Positions 28,349-36,975 are shown, counted from the first letter of the stretch. The stretch is DNA of 64,000 nucleotides from Deltaproteobacteria bacterium (GCA_020630875.1 JAHDIH010000007.1:1-64000); one strand, 5' to 3'. Notes: generated by a model not told the origin, from the sequence alone. A program made the numbers and translations.

Positions 28349-30270
28349 GAACTGTATCCCCGGTATGGCTAACGGCAATTCTTTGCTTGGGCCTATTTCT
28401 TCTGCTTCTTGGAGAGCGCGCGCTTGGCGACATGAACTTGCTAAGAACGGTGCCATCGCTGCTTGGTGTTCTCGCGGTACTGGGCTCCACGATATTTCGA
28501 GTCGTCGCTTTCAAAAAAGCTCCTTCGGAGCACCGCAAGGTTGAATTAACCTTCTTGTGGTGCCAACTAGGCGTAGTGGTCGCAGTCATTGGATACTTCC
28601 TCACTACCCCGACTGGCGCCGGCCTACTTGGAATAGACGTTGCAAACGAAGCTACTTTTGCAAAGTTCAAAACCGCCGGAACCATATTGTGGATGATCGC
28701 TTTGGTGGTATCTCTAACGCCGCTACTTGCGGTAGAATTCACCCTTGGCACTTCCAGGCGGATGTCTTTTGATCCGAAGGCCATGAGCAAGAGTAGCGGC
28801 ACGGTAGAAGGACTTCGAGTTCGAGAAGTAGCGACCGCTGGTACGACTGTAGCTCTCGCTCTCAGTCTCACGATGGTAACTTGCGGAGTTGCCAAGGAAA
28901 AAGACGTTCAAAAGGACTACAGCTACTTTGCTACCACTCGGCCTAGCGATGCCACCGCCGCCATTGTCAAAGATAGGTCAGAACCCATCGACGTCTATCT
29001 ATTCTTTCCTGATGGTATCACGAAACAAGAAGTAGAAAACTACTTCAGCGAGCTAAAAAGAAAAGGCGCAGCTATTAACGTTCATCATAAGAGCCGCGTC
29101 ATCGACGCTAAGCTAGCAAAAGAGCTGTCGGTATCATCAGATGGCGCCATTGTATTCGCCAAAGGAACCAAAAATCCAAAGCGCTTGCTGATTCCCACCG
29201 ACGATCAAAAAGCGCGAAAGAAGCTCCGTGAGCTCGATCAGTTGGTTAACAAAGAACTAATGAAGGCCGTGCGAAAGAGTCTTGTTGCCTACTTTACGGT
29301 GGGGCATGGAGAACTAAACACTCGCAAGCTAAAAGGGTTTGCTGCTGCTCAAACTATGGGAGCAGCCAATACCCTTAAGGATATACTTCGCTCGAGAAAC
29401 TACCAAGTGAAAGATCTAGGCGCGACGCAAGGCCTTGCCAGTAAGATTCCTGAAGACGCAGCGGCAGTGTTGATTTTGGGACCGACCATTCCTTTCTCTG
29501 ATGAAGAAACGACAGCACTCGGTCAGTTCATCGAATCAGGTGGTAATGTAATCGTGGCACTCGATCCCGATAGTCCAGTGAGACTGGATTCTGTATTGCA
29601 AAAGCTTGGCGTTACCTTCGATCCTCTACTGGTACTCGATGATAAAAGCCATGTTCGAGTGAACAACATTGCTCCCAAAGCGCACAAAATGTTCGTACTG
29701 ACGAGTAGCTTTGCCGCGCACTCTTCCACGACCGTCGCCAGTCAGTCGAATGCAAGTATGATGTTGGTTCGTCCAGGCTCGTTGACCAAGCGCGATCTTC
29801 CAGCAAACAAAAAGCTAACCTTCGTCGTAAAAAGTAGAAACACAGCATTTGCCGACCTCAACAGCAACCTGATGTTTGATGCCGACAGCGAAAAGCGACG
29901 GGTTCACAACTTTGCCGCAGCGGTTGAATTGAAGAAAAAAGATCCAGCCAAAGAAAACAAATTTAGAAGTATGGTTTTTGCGGATGCCGACCTTTTCTCG
30001 GACAACTCACTCGGAAGCAAATCAAACCCTCGAACTAACGTGTACCAACGCATGGCGCAAATCGTTGTCGCCAATAGCATTCTTTGGGTTGGCGGCGAAG
30101 AAAAGCTGGCCGGCAAAATCGAACATGAAAAAGACATCGAGATTATTCACACAAAGAACCAGAATATGGTTTGGTTCTGGGCCAACGTCATTTTGGTCCC
30201 CCTCTTAATTCTCGGATTAGGGCTACTTTACATTGCATATTACAAACGCAAAACGGGGAGGCAATCATGA
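28339..30270 (+). CDS. GldG-like ABC auxiliary protein
   Basis: The 643-residue protein begins with a group of hydrophobic spans (about 12-130 and 165-190). A large extracytoplasmic ABC_transp_aux domain (PF09822, about 205-600) has the family pattern TVGHGE, LGATQGLASKIPEDAAAVLILGP and GGNVIVALDPDS. A final membrane helix (about 612-635) and basic end close it. In GldG-like proteins this part works with the GldF permease. The first spans resemble an extra membrane domain fused to the auxiliary part. It overlaps its neighbours on both sides. Confidence 0.88.
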   Translation: MALRTVSPVWLTAILCLGLFLLLLGERALGDMNLLRTVPSLLGVLAVLGSTIFRVVAFKKAPSEHRKVELTFLWCQLGVVVAVIGYFLTTPTGAGLLGIDVANEATFAKFKTAGTILWMIALVVSLTPLLAVEFTLGTSRRMSFDPKAMSKSSGTVEGLRVREVATAGTTVALALSLTMVTCGVAKEKDVQKDYSYFATTRPSDATAAIVKDRSEPIDVYLFFPDGITKQEVENYFSELKRKGAAINVHHKSRVIDAKLAKELSVSSDGAIVFAKGTKNPKRLLIPTDDQKARKKLRELDQLVNKELMKAVRKSLVAYFTVGHGELNTRKLKGFAAAQTMGAANTLKDILRSRNYQVKDLGATQGLASKIPEDAAAVLILGPTIPFSDEETTALGQFIESGGNVIVALDPDSPVRLDSVLQKLGVTFDPLLVLDDKSHVRVNNIAPKAHKMFVLTSSFAAHSSTTVASQSNASMMLVRPGSLTKRDLPANKKLTFVVKSRNTAFADLNSNLMFDADSEKRRVHNFAAAVELKKKDPAKENKFRSMVFADADLFSDNSLGSKSNPRTNVYQRMAQIVVANSILWVGGEEKLAGKIEHEKDIEIIHTKNQNMVWFWANVILVPLLILGLGLLYIAYYKRKTGRQS

Positions 30271-31373
30271 ATCGCGGAATCGCAATCCATGGCATGTTGC
30301 TCGTAGTCATGCTCGGCTATGGCTACAGAGCGTGGACAGAAGACAGCAAAGATGAAAAAGAAAACCGTGGCAGTGTTGAGGTTTGGAACAAAAGTGGTTT
30401 GACACTGATTTCTTACGACAAACATGTCGTGGTAGGAAAACGGGACACCACCACCAATCTACAACTTGAAAAGCGCAAAGACAGTTGGGGCACCTACTGG
30501 TGGGGCATTGAAACGCGAACTACCAAGACAGAGCGACCCGCTCCTAAAGCAACACCAGCAGTAGAAGGTCAACCACCTACGCCCCGAGAGACAACCACAG
30601 ATACCAAAACCACCACTGAAGAGTTTCCTTTGGGAGCCAAATCGTTAGAACTAGAGAAGCAGTGGAATAAACTTCGCGCGCTCGCTTCCCTTGGAAAGTT
30701 AGCAACAACGAATAAGGCGGACTATGGACTGGATGATTCGGAGAGTCTCATTACTTTTACTTTTGGAGCGGAACAGAGCAAGTTGATTGTGGGAGACAAC
30801 GTCTATGGCTCCTCCGATAGGTACGTGACAGAAGTAAACGGTGATACGTCTTTCACCCTAGCCGGTTCACTTTTAGGAACGGTTACAGGGGGCAAGGCGG
30901 GACTGTCTTTACGAAGGTTCATCGACATAGAAGAAAAGGATCTTGCTGAAGTCACGCTATCTACTGGCGGCAAGTCAGTAACCATTGTTTCCGCGGAGGA
31001 GGAAATTAAGTCCGAATCTACCTCGAAGTCCAAAACCAAAAAGTTCGGTTGGGCCAAAAAGGAGTCTCCTAAGTCCATCGATGATGGTCTAACAACGTTC
31101 TTCAAAAAAATTCAATCGGTGGCGCCCAAGGAATACAAACCATCGCAAACCACGTCAGAATTGAAAGAGGTCGTTGTAGTCAAATTCATCTCTCAAAAGG
31201 GGGCTGAGCAACAGCTCACCATTTACAGCAAGTCTGAACCACCGGAACCACCTCAAACGGCGGCAAAAGTGAACTATTTCGCTCGAAGTACGCTGTCTCG
31301 AGTCCCCGCGACGATTCCGCAATCCATCGGAGAGTTCGTACAACAGAATATTTCTCAGCTTACAGGGGAATAA
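30267..31373 (+). CDS. DUF4340 domain-containing protein of the Gld-like module
   Basis: ATG 30267 lies after GGGGAGG and overlaps the stop of the preceding gene, giving 368 residues. The N-terminal hydrophobic segment (GMLLVVMLGYGYRAW) anchors it in the inner membrane. The DUF4340 body follows (SLGKLATTNKADYGLDD, a KLIVGDNVYGSSDRYV-type core). It also has an inserted Pro/Thr-rich stretch near 90-120. DUF4340 proteins typically close GldF/GldG-like operons in deltaproteobacteria. No enzymatic motif is seen. Confidence 0.85.
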   Translation: MNRGIAIHGMLLVVMLGYGYRAWTEDSKDEKENRGSVEVWNKSGLTLISYDKHVVVGKRDTTTNLQLEKRKDSWGTYWWGIETRTTKTERPAPKATPAVEGQPPTPRETTTDTKTTTEEFPLGAKSLELEKQWNKLRALASLGKLATTNKADYGLDDSESLITFTFGAEQSKLIVGDNVYGSSDRYVTEVNGDTSFTLAGSLLGTVTGGKAGLSLRRFIDIEEKDLAEVTLSTGGKSVTIVSAEEEIKSESTSKSKTKKFGWAKKESPKSIDDGLTTFFKKIQSVAPKEYKPSQTTSELKEVVVVKFISQKGAEQQLTIYSKSEPPEPPQTAAKVNYFARSTLSRVPATIPQSIGEFVQQNISQLTGE

Positions 31374-31400
31374 ATATTGCTCACCAGGAGTCTTACAAAT

Positions 31401-32540
31401 ATGAGCAATGTATTTCGATCTTCGCTGTTGGTTGTCCTAGGTCTCGTGCTCGCTGCAAGCGTTTCTTCGACAGAAACCACGAGCAACGTAGCGTTCGCCA
31501 ATCAACTACCAATTAGTGGTTCTTCCTCCATCGCCGATGCTGCTGCGAAGTCCGTCCCTTCGGTGGTTAATATTTTCAGCAAGCGGGAAGTTAAAAGGCA
31601 AATGAGTCCGTTCTTTAACGACCCCTTTTTCAATCATCCCAACTCGCCATTTGGCATGGAGCGCCGTGGTGAACCGAGATACGCCAAAAGTCTGGGTTCT
31701 GGAGTCATCGTCAGTAAGCAAGGTCACATCTTAACTAATGCTCACGTCATAAAGGATGCGTCCGAAATTCGCGTCGCCCTCCATAACGGCAAGGAATACG
31801 ATGCCAAAATAGTTGGTGCAGATCCAATGAGCGACGTTGCAGTCATCAAACTGACGAAGCCTCCACGCAATTTGAAACCAGCAACGTTTGCCGACTCAGA
31901 CAAAGTTCGGCTCGGCGAAGTGGTCATTGCGATTGGCAATCCTTTCGGAGTGGGCCAAGCGGTCACCATGGGTATCATTTCAGCCAAGGGGCGAGCTGGC
32001 GTTGGAATTGTTCGCTACGAAGACTACATTCAAACCGACGCAGCGATTAACCCAGGCAACTCGGGTGGTGGCCTCATTAACATGCGAGGACAACTAGTTG
32101 GTATCAACACCGCCATCCTTTCCAAGTCGGGTGGATATCAAGGTATTGGATTTGCTATTCCCTCTAACATGGCTAAAAAGATCATGAATGGACTCATCGC
32201 TGGTGGGACCTTCAAACGAGGCTACCTTGGAATCTACATGGCCCCACTGGACAGCGAGAATGCAACATTAGTTGGTACAAAGAGAAAAAAAGGCGTCATC
32301 GTCGCCAAGGTTGTTAAGGGTGGTGCTGGTGCTAAGGCGGGTCTGCGCGAAAGAGACATTATAATCTCTGCTAATGGTACAGAAATCTCTAGCGGCGGAG
32401 AGCTAAGTAACTTTGTGGCGATGCAAGGAGTAGGTTCTAAGCTCACCCTAGTGGTAGACCGTGGCGGGAAAACAATTCCGCTCACTGCCAGGTTGGGCGA
32501 ACTGGATGAGAAGAAGCTATCGCCCAACAAGCGACGTTAA
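31401..32540 (+). CDS. HtrA/DegP-type periplasmic serine protease
   Basis: ATG 31401 follows an AGGAG site 10 bases upstream and gives 379 residues; a TTG at 31377 is less likely. After the signal peptide comes the trypsin-like domain with catalytic His (LTNAHVI), Asp (DPMSDVAVIKL) and Ser (NPGNSGGGLI). One PDZ domain follows (about 275-365, GVIVAKVVKGGAGAKAGL). With a single PDZ it is closer to DegS/HtrA-like forms than to DegP. It starts 27 bases after the DUF4340 gene and could be co-transcribed, giving the module a quality-control protease. Confidence 0.93.
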   Translation: MSNVFRSSLLVVLGLVLAASVSSTETTSNVAFANQLPISGSSSIADAAAKSVPSVVNIFSKREVKRQMSPFFNDPFFNHPNSPFGMERRGEPRYAKSLGSGVIVSKQGHILTNAHVIKDASEIRVALHNGKEYDAKIVGADPMSDVAVIKLTKPPRNLKPATFADSDKVRLGEVVIAIGNPFGVGQAVTMGIISAKGRAGVGIVRYEDYIQTDAAINPGNSGGGLINMRGQLVGINTAILSKSGGYQGIGFAIPSNMAKKIMNGLIAGGTFKRGYLGIYMAPLDSENATLVGTKRKKGVIVAKVVKGGAGAKAGLRERDIIISANGTEISSGGELSNFVAMQGVGSKLTLVVDRGGKTIPLTARLGELDEKKLSPNKRR

Positions 32541-32547
32541 CCTGGAA

Positions 32548-32727
32548 CTATCCGTCCTTAACTTCTGTATCCCGATAAGGGCAATGCCGGCAGCCCGAGC
32601 TGCAGCAAGTACCTCTTTGCTGATGAGCCAACCGCGTGAATACCGTGTAACCGGTATCGGGGTCGATGTAGGTTATCTTCTTTGCCGCGCAGGCTTCTTC
32701 ATGCGCCTGATGCCAGTTAGGTTTCAC
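32548..32727 (-). CDS. DUF5522-like small Cys-rich protein
   Basis: A 59-residue frame opens at GTG 32727 and ends at TAG 32550-32548, just past the convergent htrA-like gene. It carries the full family signature: HEEACAAKKITYIDPDTGY, TVFTRLAHQQRG, TCCSSGCRHCPY. It is very like the DUF5522 family of small proteins whose C-terminal CC-x-x-GCRHCPY cluster suggests metal binding. A TACTAA hexamer ends 6 bases before the GTG, as in other leaderless genes here. The function of the family is not known to me. Confidence 0.85.
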   Translation of the reverse strand: MKPNWHQAHEEACAAKKITYIDPDTGYTVFTRLAHQQRGTCCSSGCRHCPYRDTEVKDG

Positions 32728-32823
32728 GATTCCTTAGTACCACGTGGCAGGTCGATTGGAATAAGATATTTTGCAGATGAAACCTTCCTAATAGAATCTA
32801 ACTACGGGACAATATAATAACTA

Positions 32824-33270
32824 TTGCCTTTTAGAGAAGAAAGCAGCGGCAGCTGCGTAATTTGCCAAGCAATCAGTCAACAACAATGCCAACGCTGCAA
32901 TGTTGTTGTTTGCCAAAATCACATCGTTAAGAAGTCTTCCTCTACCACCTGCTCGCTATGCGGCGAGGAGATGTCGCAAGCCATAACACCAATAGAAGGT
33001 GAGCTGGCGCTCAGTAAACGGAAGCTGAAGTCATCAATTGTTTGTACCTTTGGATATGCGACTACAGCTGCGATCTCACTCTGGCTGTTCCTTCTGGTGC
33101 CAGGAGTTGTTTTGCCAATTGCCTGCCTCCTTGCACTATGTGTGTCTACAGCACTATCTGCAGCCTTTGGCCTAAAAATTCGTGACAACAACCGTGACGT
33201 GCGGCAACAACGAAAAAAGATAGACAAAATTGCTCAACCCATTACAAGATTACTCCCCTCTACTTCTTAA
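32824..33270 (+). CDS. Zinc-finger membrane protein, array copy 1
   Basis: TTG 32824 gives 148 residues. A perfect TATAAT (32813-32818) lies 5 bases upstream. Residues 11-50 form a Cys/His cluster (CVICQ, QCQRC, VVCQNH, CSLC). The spacing is C-x2-C, C-x2-C, C-x2-H, C-x2-C, as in a B-box or double zinc ribbon. After a charged linker (LALSKRKLKSS) come two transmembrane helices (about 72-115) and a basic tail. It is the first of four tandem paralogs. The finger and tail should both face the cytoplasm. No family name is known to me; a membrane adaptor role is a guess. Confidence 0.7.
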   Translation: MPFREESSGSCVICQAISQQQCQRCNVVVCQNHIVKKSSSTTCSLCGEEMSQAITPIEGELALSKRKLKSSIVCTFGYATTAAISLWLFLLVPGVVLPIACLLALCVSTALSAAFGLKIRDNNRDVRQQRKKIDKIAQPITRLLPSTS

Positions 33271-33307
33271 GGGTTAAAGAATGACGACGAATTAAGGAAT
33301 CAACCAA

Positions 33308-33848
33308 ATGCCTTTTTAGAGAAGAAAGCAGCGGAAGCTGCGTAATTTGCCAAGCAATCAGTCAACAACAATGCCAACGCTGCAACGTTGCTGTTTGCCA
33401 AAGTCACATCGTTAAGAAGTCTTCCTCTACCACTTGCTCGCTATGCAGCGAGGAGATGTCGCAAGCCATAGCACCAATAGAATCACAATTACTATCTAGC
33501 AAACGTCAGCTAAAAACATCACTTCTTGGTACCGTCGGGTCAGTAGCTACTGGAGCAATTTCAGCCTCGCTCTTACCATTGGCGGTGCGCTTATCAGAAT
33601 CGACTGGAGTTTGGACTTGGGTAGGAGGTTTCTTAGGGCTAGGCTGCATCCTCGCTTTGAGTGCTTCTATAGTCTTTTTCGCCGCATTTGGACTCGGAGT
33701 TAATGCTTCGATTATTGGTGCGCGGAGAGAAGAAAAAAAAATAGACGACATAAAGCAACCCATTACCCGAGCTCTCCCCTCCACTTCCGAGGGGTTCGCA
33801 GTCGCTGAAGAGAAACTCCAAAGATGGAACTCTTGGGACTCAGATTGA
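33308..33848 (+). pseudogene. Zinc-finger membrane protein, array copy 2, frameshifted
   Basis: This copy would start at ATG 33308 but reads ATG-CCT-TTT-TAG: a run of five T replaces the four T of copy 1 and shifts the frame. Over about 170 bases the finger-coding DNA (33311-33483) differs from copy 1 by that T and seven substitutions by eye, then similarity ends abruptly. No other start codon lies in the finger frame before ATG 33456, which would make a finger-less 130-residue protein with the two membrane helices. It is either a pseudogene, a slippage-dependent gene, or a phase-variable one. The rest of the frame is intact to TGA 33848. Confidence 0.7.
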
Positions 33849-33888
33849 CGAAATCACACTAAGCTTGCACCTTGTGATAAAATAAAAC

Positions 33889-34371
33889 ATGAAATTTAGG
33901 GAGCAGCCCGTTGGGCCGCCGTGCAAACTGTGCAAAACGCCGACAGAGAGACAGTGCAAGCGGTGTCTCATGCCTTGGTGTGAGGCTCATAGCGAAACTC
34001 TTCGATGCAGACAGTGTAGCGCAGAAAAGGACGCGATAGTCGCAGCAGCTAATGATGCTATCGCCAACCATAAACGCGGTACTTTTTCAGCACTAAAAAA
34101 CATGGGGGCCTCTGGGCTTGGCTTGGCGGTTTCTGGCTCTTTTCTTGCTCTATTCTTCTTCGTTGGGAACCCTATGTCCTTTGGATGGAATCTGTTAGGA
34201 GTTTTTTCTCTCATGGCTTTCATGGGACTCGTGACCAATATTATTTTTCAGAAAATCGGAGTAGCCTACCATCTGTCTGGTTCCTTGTGGAACCGATTGA
34301 AGTTTTGGAAAAAAAAGAAAGAGCTTGCTAAACCCAAACCTCGGTTAGAACTTCCCAAGTCCAACGAATGA
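33889..34371 (+). CDS. Zinc-finger membrane protein, array copy 3
   Basis: The 160-residue protein has the same plan as copy 1. The finger (residues 12-47) reads PPCKLCKTPTERQCKRC, then MPWCEAH and CRQC. Two hydrophobic helices (about 77-100 and 108-128) are followed by a long basic tail (KFWKKKKELAKPKPRL). A TAAAAT hexamer (33878-33883) is 5 bases before the ATG. The finger is closer to copy 4 than to copies 1 and 2, so the array has two sub-pairs. Confidence 0.7.
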   Translation: MKFREQPVGPPCKLCKTPTERQCKRCLMPWCEAHSETLRCRQCSAEKDAIVAAANDAIANHKRGTFSALKNMGASGLGLAVSGSFLALFFFVGNPMSFGWNLLGVFSLMAFMGLVTNIIFQKIGVAYHLSGSLWNRLKFWKKKKELAKPKPRLELPKSNE

Positions 34372-34399
34372 ACGATCGTTTCCTATGATAGAATAGCTT

Positions 34400-34882
34400 A
34401 TGGCGTTTAGGGAAGCCCCCATTGGCCCACCTTGCAAGTTGTGCAGTACTCCGACGGAGAGGCAATGCCAGCGATGCCTCATGCCTTGGTGTGAAAAACA
34501 CCAAGAACTACAGTGTTTGGTCTGCGTCGAAGACAGCCAAGCGATAATAAAACCTATTGAAAGAAAAGTGGTTGTAAGCAAAAAGAAAATGCTTTCTCAT
34601 TTTGCCCGTGGCGCGGGATCAATGATCGGTGGGGCAGCGTCTCTGTATGGAATGTCCGTAGGCGGGGCGCTAGGAACAAGTGGAAACCTGGGAATCGGCT
34701 TATTAGTTTTTACGGCCGGACTTTGTGGCGTATTTACATTTCTCGGGAGCTCGATCTATTTTGCATATCGACTCATTATTGATGGCGTTCTTTCAGTGTG
34801 GAACAGGTGGAAGCTCTCTTTAGAAAAACGAGAGCTAAAGAAACCCAAACGTCGTCTCCAAAGGCTTGATTTCGACGACTGA
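34400..34882 (+). CDS. Zinc-finger membrane protein, array copy 4
   Basis: The 160-residue protein is the last array member. The finger (12-46) reads PPCKLCSTPTERQCQRC, then MPWCEKH and CLVC. Gly-rich membrane helices (about 75-125) contain GGAASLYGMSVGGALG, followed by a basic tail (LEKRELKKPKRRLQR). A TAGAAT hexamer (34389-34394) is 5 bases before the ATG, so each intact copy seems to have its own leaderless promoter. It is followed by the grpE regulatory region. Confidence 0.7.
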   Translation: MAFREAPIGPPCKLCSTPTERQCQRCLMPWCEKHQELQCLVCVEDSQAIIKPIERKVVVSKKKMLSHFARGAGSMIGGAASLYGMSVGGALGTSGNLGIGLLVFTAGLCGVFTFLGSSIYFAYRLIIDGVLSVWNRWKLSLEKRELKKPKRRLQRLDFDD

Positions 34883-34904
34883 CTCCTGTTGCTACCACTC
34901 AGTC

Positions 34905-34935
34905 TTGACTGACGTAGCAAGGGTGATACCCTTGC
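34905..34935 (+). promoter_or_regulatory. grpE promoter with perfect palindrome at the start site
   Basis: TTGACT (34905-34910), 16 bases, then TACCCT (34927-34932). A perfect inverted repeat, GCAAGGGT-GAT-ACCCTTGC (34917-34935), covers the -10 box and ends directly before the first GTG. A wider imperfect repeat joins TTGCTAC at 34889 with GTAGCAA at 34914-34920. Together these look like an operator or an RNA hairpin at the start, fitting a stress-regulated gene. It is not a CIRCE sequence. Confidence 0.55.
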
Positions 34936-35598
34936 GTGGTGAGTGATCCAGAGTCAAATGAAACCCCTGATTCAGCCCCTGAAGAATTTGATGCGGTCGC
35001 CGCTGCAAAAGAGCTCGAAGAGGCAATGGCGGCTGCCAAACCAACCGTATTGGAAGACGAAGACATGGGCGGCAAATACGTCGAAACCCTTGAAGATGAA
35101 ATTTCAAAGCTAAACGCGATCATTGCTGCGGAACAACGTCGTACGGCGCAAGCCAAAGAGGCATTAGAAAAAGAGTCCGCTCGAGCCGACCGAGCACAGG
35201 ACGATGTAGAAAAAGCAAAAGCTCGCGTAGAAGGTGATGCGAAAGTTAAAATCGAGCAGAAGCGGCGCAAAATGCTTATCTCACTTATTGAGGTGCTGGA
35301 CGACCTAACCAGGGCTATCGAAGCTGCCAACCAAGCAAGTGAAAATTCACCGATACTTGACGGTATCGAAGCTGTGGAGCGCAAGTTTATTTCTGAATTG
35401 AAGCAATACGGTGTCGAGCCGGTAGGTGAAAAAGTCGGTGATGAATTTACCCCCGAGCTTCATGATGCGCTTAGCATGCAAACTACAGAGGATGCTAAGC
35501 AAAACAATACGATCGCTAACGTTTACGCCAAAGGGTACAAAATTGGAGAAGACATTCTCAGGCCAGCTCGCGTGATCGTGTTTAAACATCAAGGATAG
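34936..35598 (+). CDS. grpE: Nucleotide exchange factor GrpE
   Basis: The 220-residue co-chaperone releases ADP from DnaK. An acidic, disordered N-terminus is followed by the long dimer coiled coil (about 45-120) and the helical bundle (KRRKMLISLIEVLDDLTRAIE). The beta-wing has the GrpE pattern VGDEFTPELHDALS and the end GYKIGEDILRPARVIV. GTG 34936 and GTG 34939 are both possible; the second is 6 bases from the -10 box. dnaK and dnaJ are not in the window. The EVE-domain gene starts 3 bases after its stop. Confidence 0.95.
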   Translation: MVSDPESNETPDSAPEEFDAVAAAKELEEAMAAAKPTVLEDEDMGGKYVETLEDEISKLNAIIAAEQRRTAQAKEALEKESARADRAQDDVEKAKARVEGDAKVKIEQKRRKMLISLIEVLDDLTRAIEAANQASENSPILDGIEAVERKFISELKQYGVEPVGEKVGDEFTPELHDALSMQTTEDAKQNNTIANVYAKGYKIGEDILRPARVIVFKHQG

Positions 35599-35600
35599 TT

Positions 35601-36095
35601 GTGGGCGGTAAACCTAGAGTCGGAGCAAGAACAGACCAAAAGCGTTTTTGGCTCATGAAGAGCGAGCCTGATGTATTCGGAATCGATGATCTTCAGCGTG
35701 TGGGGCAAGAACCATGGGATGGAGTCCGCAACTACCAGGCGCGAAACTTCATGCGAGACAAGATGCAAATCGGCGACCGAGTTCTTTTTTACCACTCCAA
35801 CGCAAAGCCGCCTGGCATCGCTGGTATTGCCGAAGTTGCCACAGAGTCTTATCCCGACCCGACTCAGTTTGATCCAAACAACAAGTACTACGACCCCAAA
35901 AGCAGCGAAGAAGCTCCAAGATGGATGCTGGTTGACGTTAGATTTGTAAAGAAGTTCAAAAGTCTTCTTCCCCTTCAAGAAGTACGAGATAACCCTGCCC
36001 TTGCTACTATGGCACTAGTGCAAAAAGGTAGTCGATTAAGCATACAACCCGTTACCGAATCGGAGTGGAGTACGCTAATGGACATTCTGGACTAA
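35601..36095 (+). CDS. EVE domain-containing protein
   Basis: The 164-residue protein starts at GTG 35601, needed to include the first strand FWLMKSEP. The EVE (PUA-like) fold is recognisable from KSEPDVFGIDDL, WDGVRNYQARNFMRDKMQIGDRVLFYHSN, GIAGIAEV and a C-terminal MALVQKGSRLSIQPV. EVE proteins such as human THYN1 bind modified bases in DNA or RNA. It directly follows grpE and is probably co-transcribed. Confidence 0.92.
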   Translation: MGGKPRVGARTDQKRFWLMKSEPDVFGIDDLQRVGQEPWDGVRNYQARNFMRDKMQIGDRVLFYHSNAKPPGIAGIAEVATESYPDPTQFDPNNKYYDPKSSEEAPRWMLVDVRFVKKFKSLLPLQEVRDNPALATMALVQKGSRLSIQPVTESEWSTLMDILD

Positions 36096-36102
36096 TCTGC
36101 AA

Positions 36103-36894
36103 CTAAGGAATTGGCATGCAAATGGTTGCACCAGTCGCAATGGTGCCGCAGAAGTCAGAAGGCGCGCAGTCGTTATTAGTGGAGCACGTTCTTACGCATT
36201 CTCCTTGAAGGTCCGGCATGTTCGGTTGGTCGTTATAGCAATAAAGTCCTGGCTCGCATTGCGAGACATTCACGGGCGAGACGAATCCGCCACAGGCCGT
36301 CCCCTCTTGCCGATACTCGCGGCAAATGCGAGTACCGCTATCGTCAGCAAATCCACAAAAGCTATCCGTGCAATCAGAGTCAACACTGCAATCTTTGTTG
36401 CAGGTCCCTGGCGCATCATCAGGACGACTGGGGTGTTGAAAACACTGAAATCCTGGAGCGCACTTGCTCCAGCTGGACAATTGAACAACTAAGCCACCGC
36501 AATACCCCCACTCGGCTTGAAAAGGCTTGCAGATTCGTGGAGAACTTGTTGTATCGCCAGCAAACCCACAAAATCCATTATTGCAATCGCCGTCTGAGGT
36601 GCAACTTGCGACCGCGGTGCACGTGCCTGGTAAGTCAAACGTGGGATCATTGGCAACGCACGTTAGAGACGGTTCACAGAACGCTCTGTCCTGTGGCGCA
36701 ACAAAGCCTTCGCAAGAATCTCCTGCTATGGCCCAACCCTTACAAACCCGACTGTTGTCGGCAAGCCAGCCACAAAAACCAGCTGAACAATCTGAATCAG
36801 AGGTACATGAATCGTCGCCGCCACCAGAGGGAGCGTCTGAGAGGTCGCAGCCCCCAAAAGACAGAGCTACTATCAAAACGTAAATCTTAGACAT
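36103..36894 (-). CDS. Cys-rich lipoprotein with Dickkopf-like repeats (paralog A)
   Basis: ATG 36894 starts a clear lipoprotein signal (SKIYVLIVALSFGGC); 263 residues. The body has four modules of about 50-55 residues with the pattern C-x5-C-x4-FCG...C...C. Examples are SCTSDSDCSAGFCGW and TCSTNNDCAPSDFCG. This resembles Dickkopf-N/EB-type disulfide modules, common in secreted myxobacterial proteins. Each module ends with an LPGTC- or LQGEC-like turn. It is a surface or periplasmic protein of unknown role. The larger paralog lies immediately upstream on the same strand, 138 bases away, behind a terminator. Confidence 0.8.
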   Translation of the reverse strand: MSKIYVLIVALSFGGCDLSDAPSGGGDDSCTSDSDCSAGFCGWLADNSRVCKGWAIAGDSCEGFVAPQDRAFCEPSLTCVANDPTFDLPGTCTAVASCTSDGDCNNGFCGFAGDTTSSPRICKPFQAEWGYCGGLVVQLSSWSKCAPGFQCFQHPSRPDDAPGTCNKDCSVDSDCTDSFCGFADDSGTRICREYRQEGTACGGFVSPVNVSQCEPGLYCYNDQPNMPDLQGECVRTCSTNNDCAPSDFCGTIATGATICMPIP

Positions 36895-36975
36895 GTTGCG
36901 TTGCAACGTAACACCAGTCCTTCATTTTCTGTAGATAAAATGCAGATTGCCAACGCCGTCTATTGCAACTTAAAC

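Noticed and set aside
28188..28895. A 235-residue minus-strand frame across the permease and GldG-like genes
   Set aside because: It crosses two well-supported overlapping genes on the other strand and has no recognisable domain.
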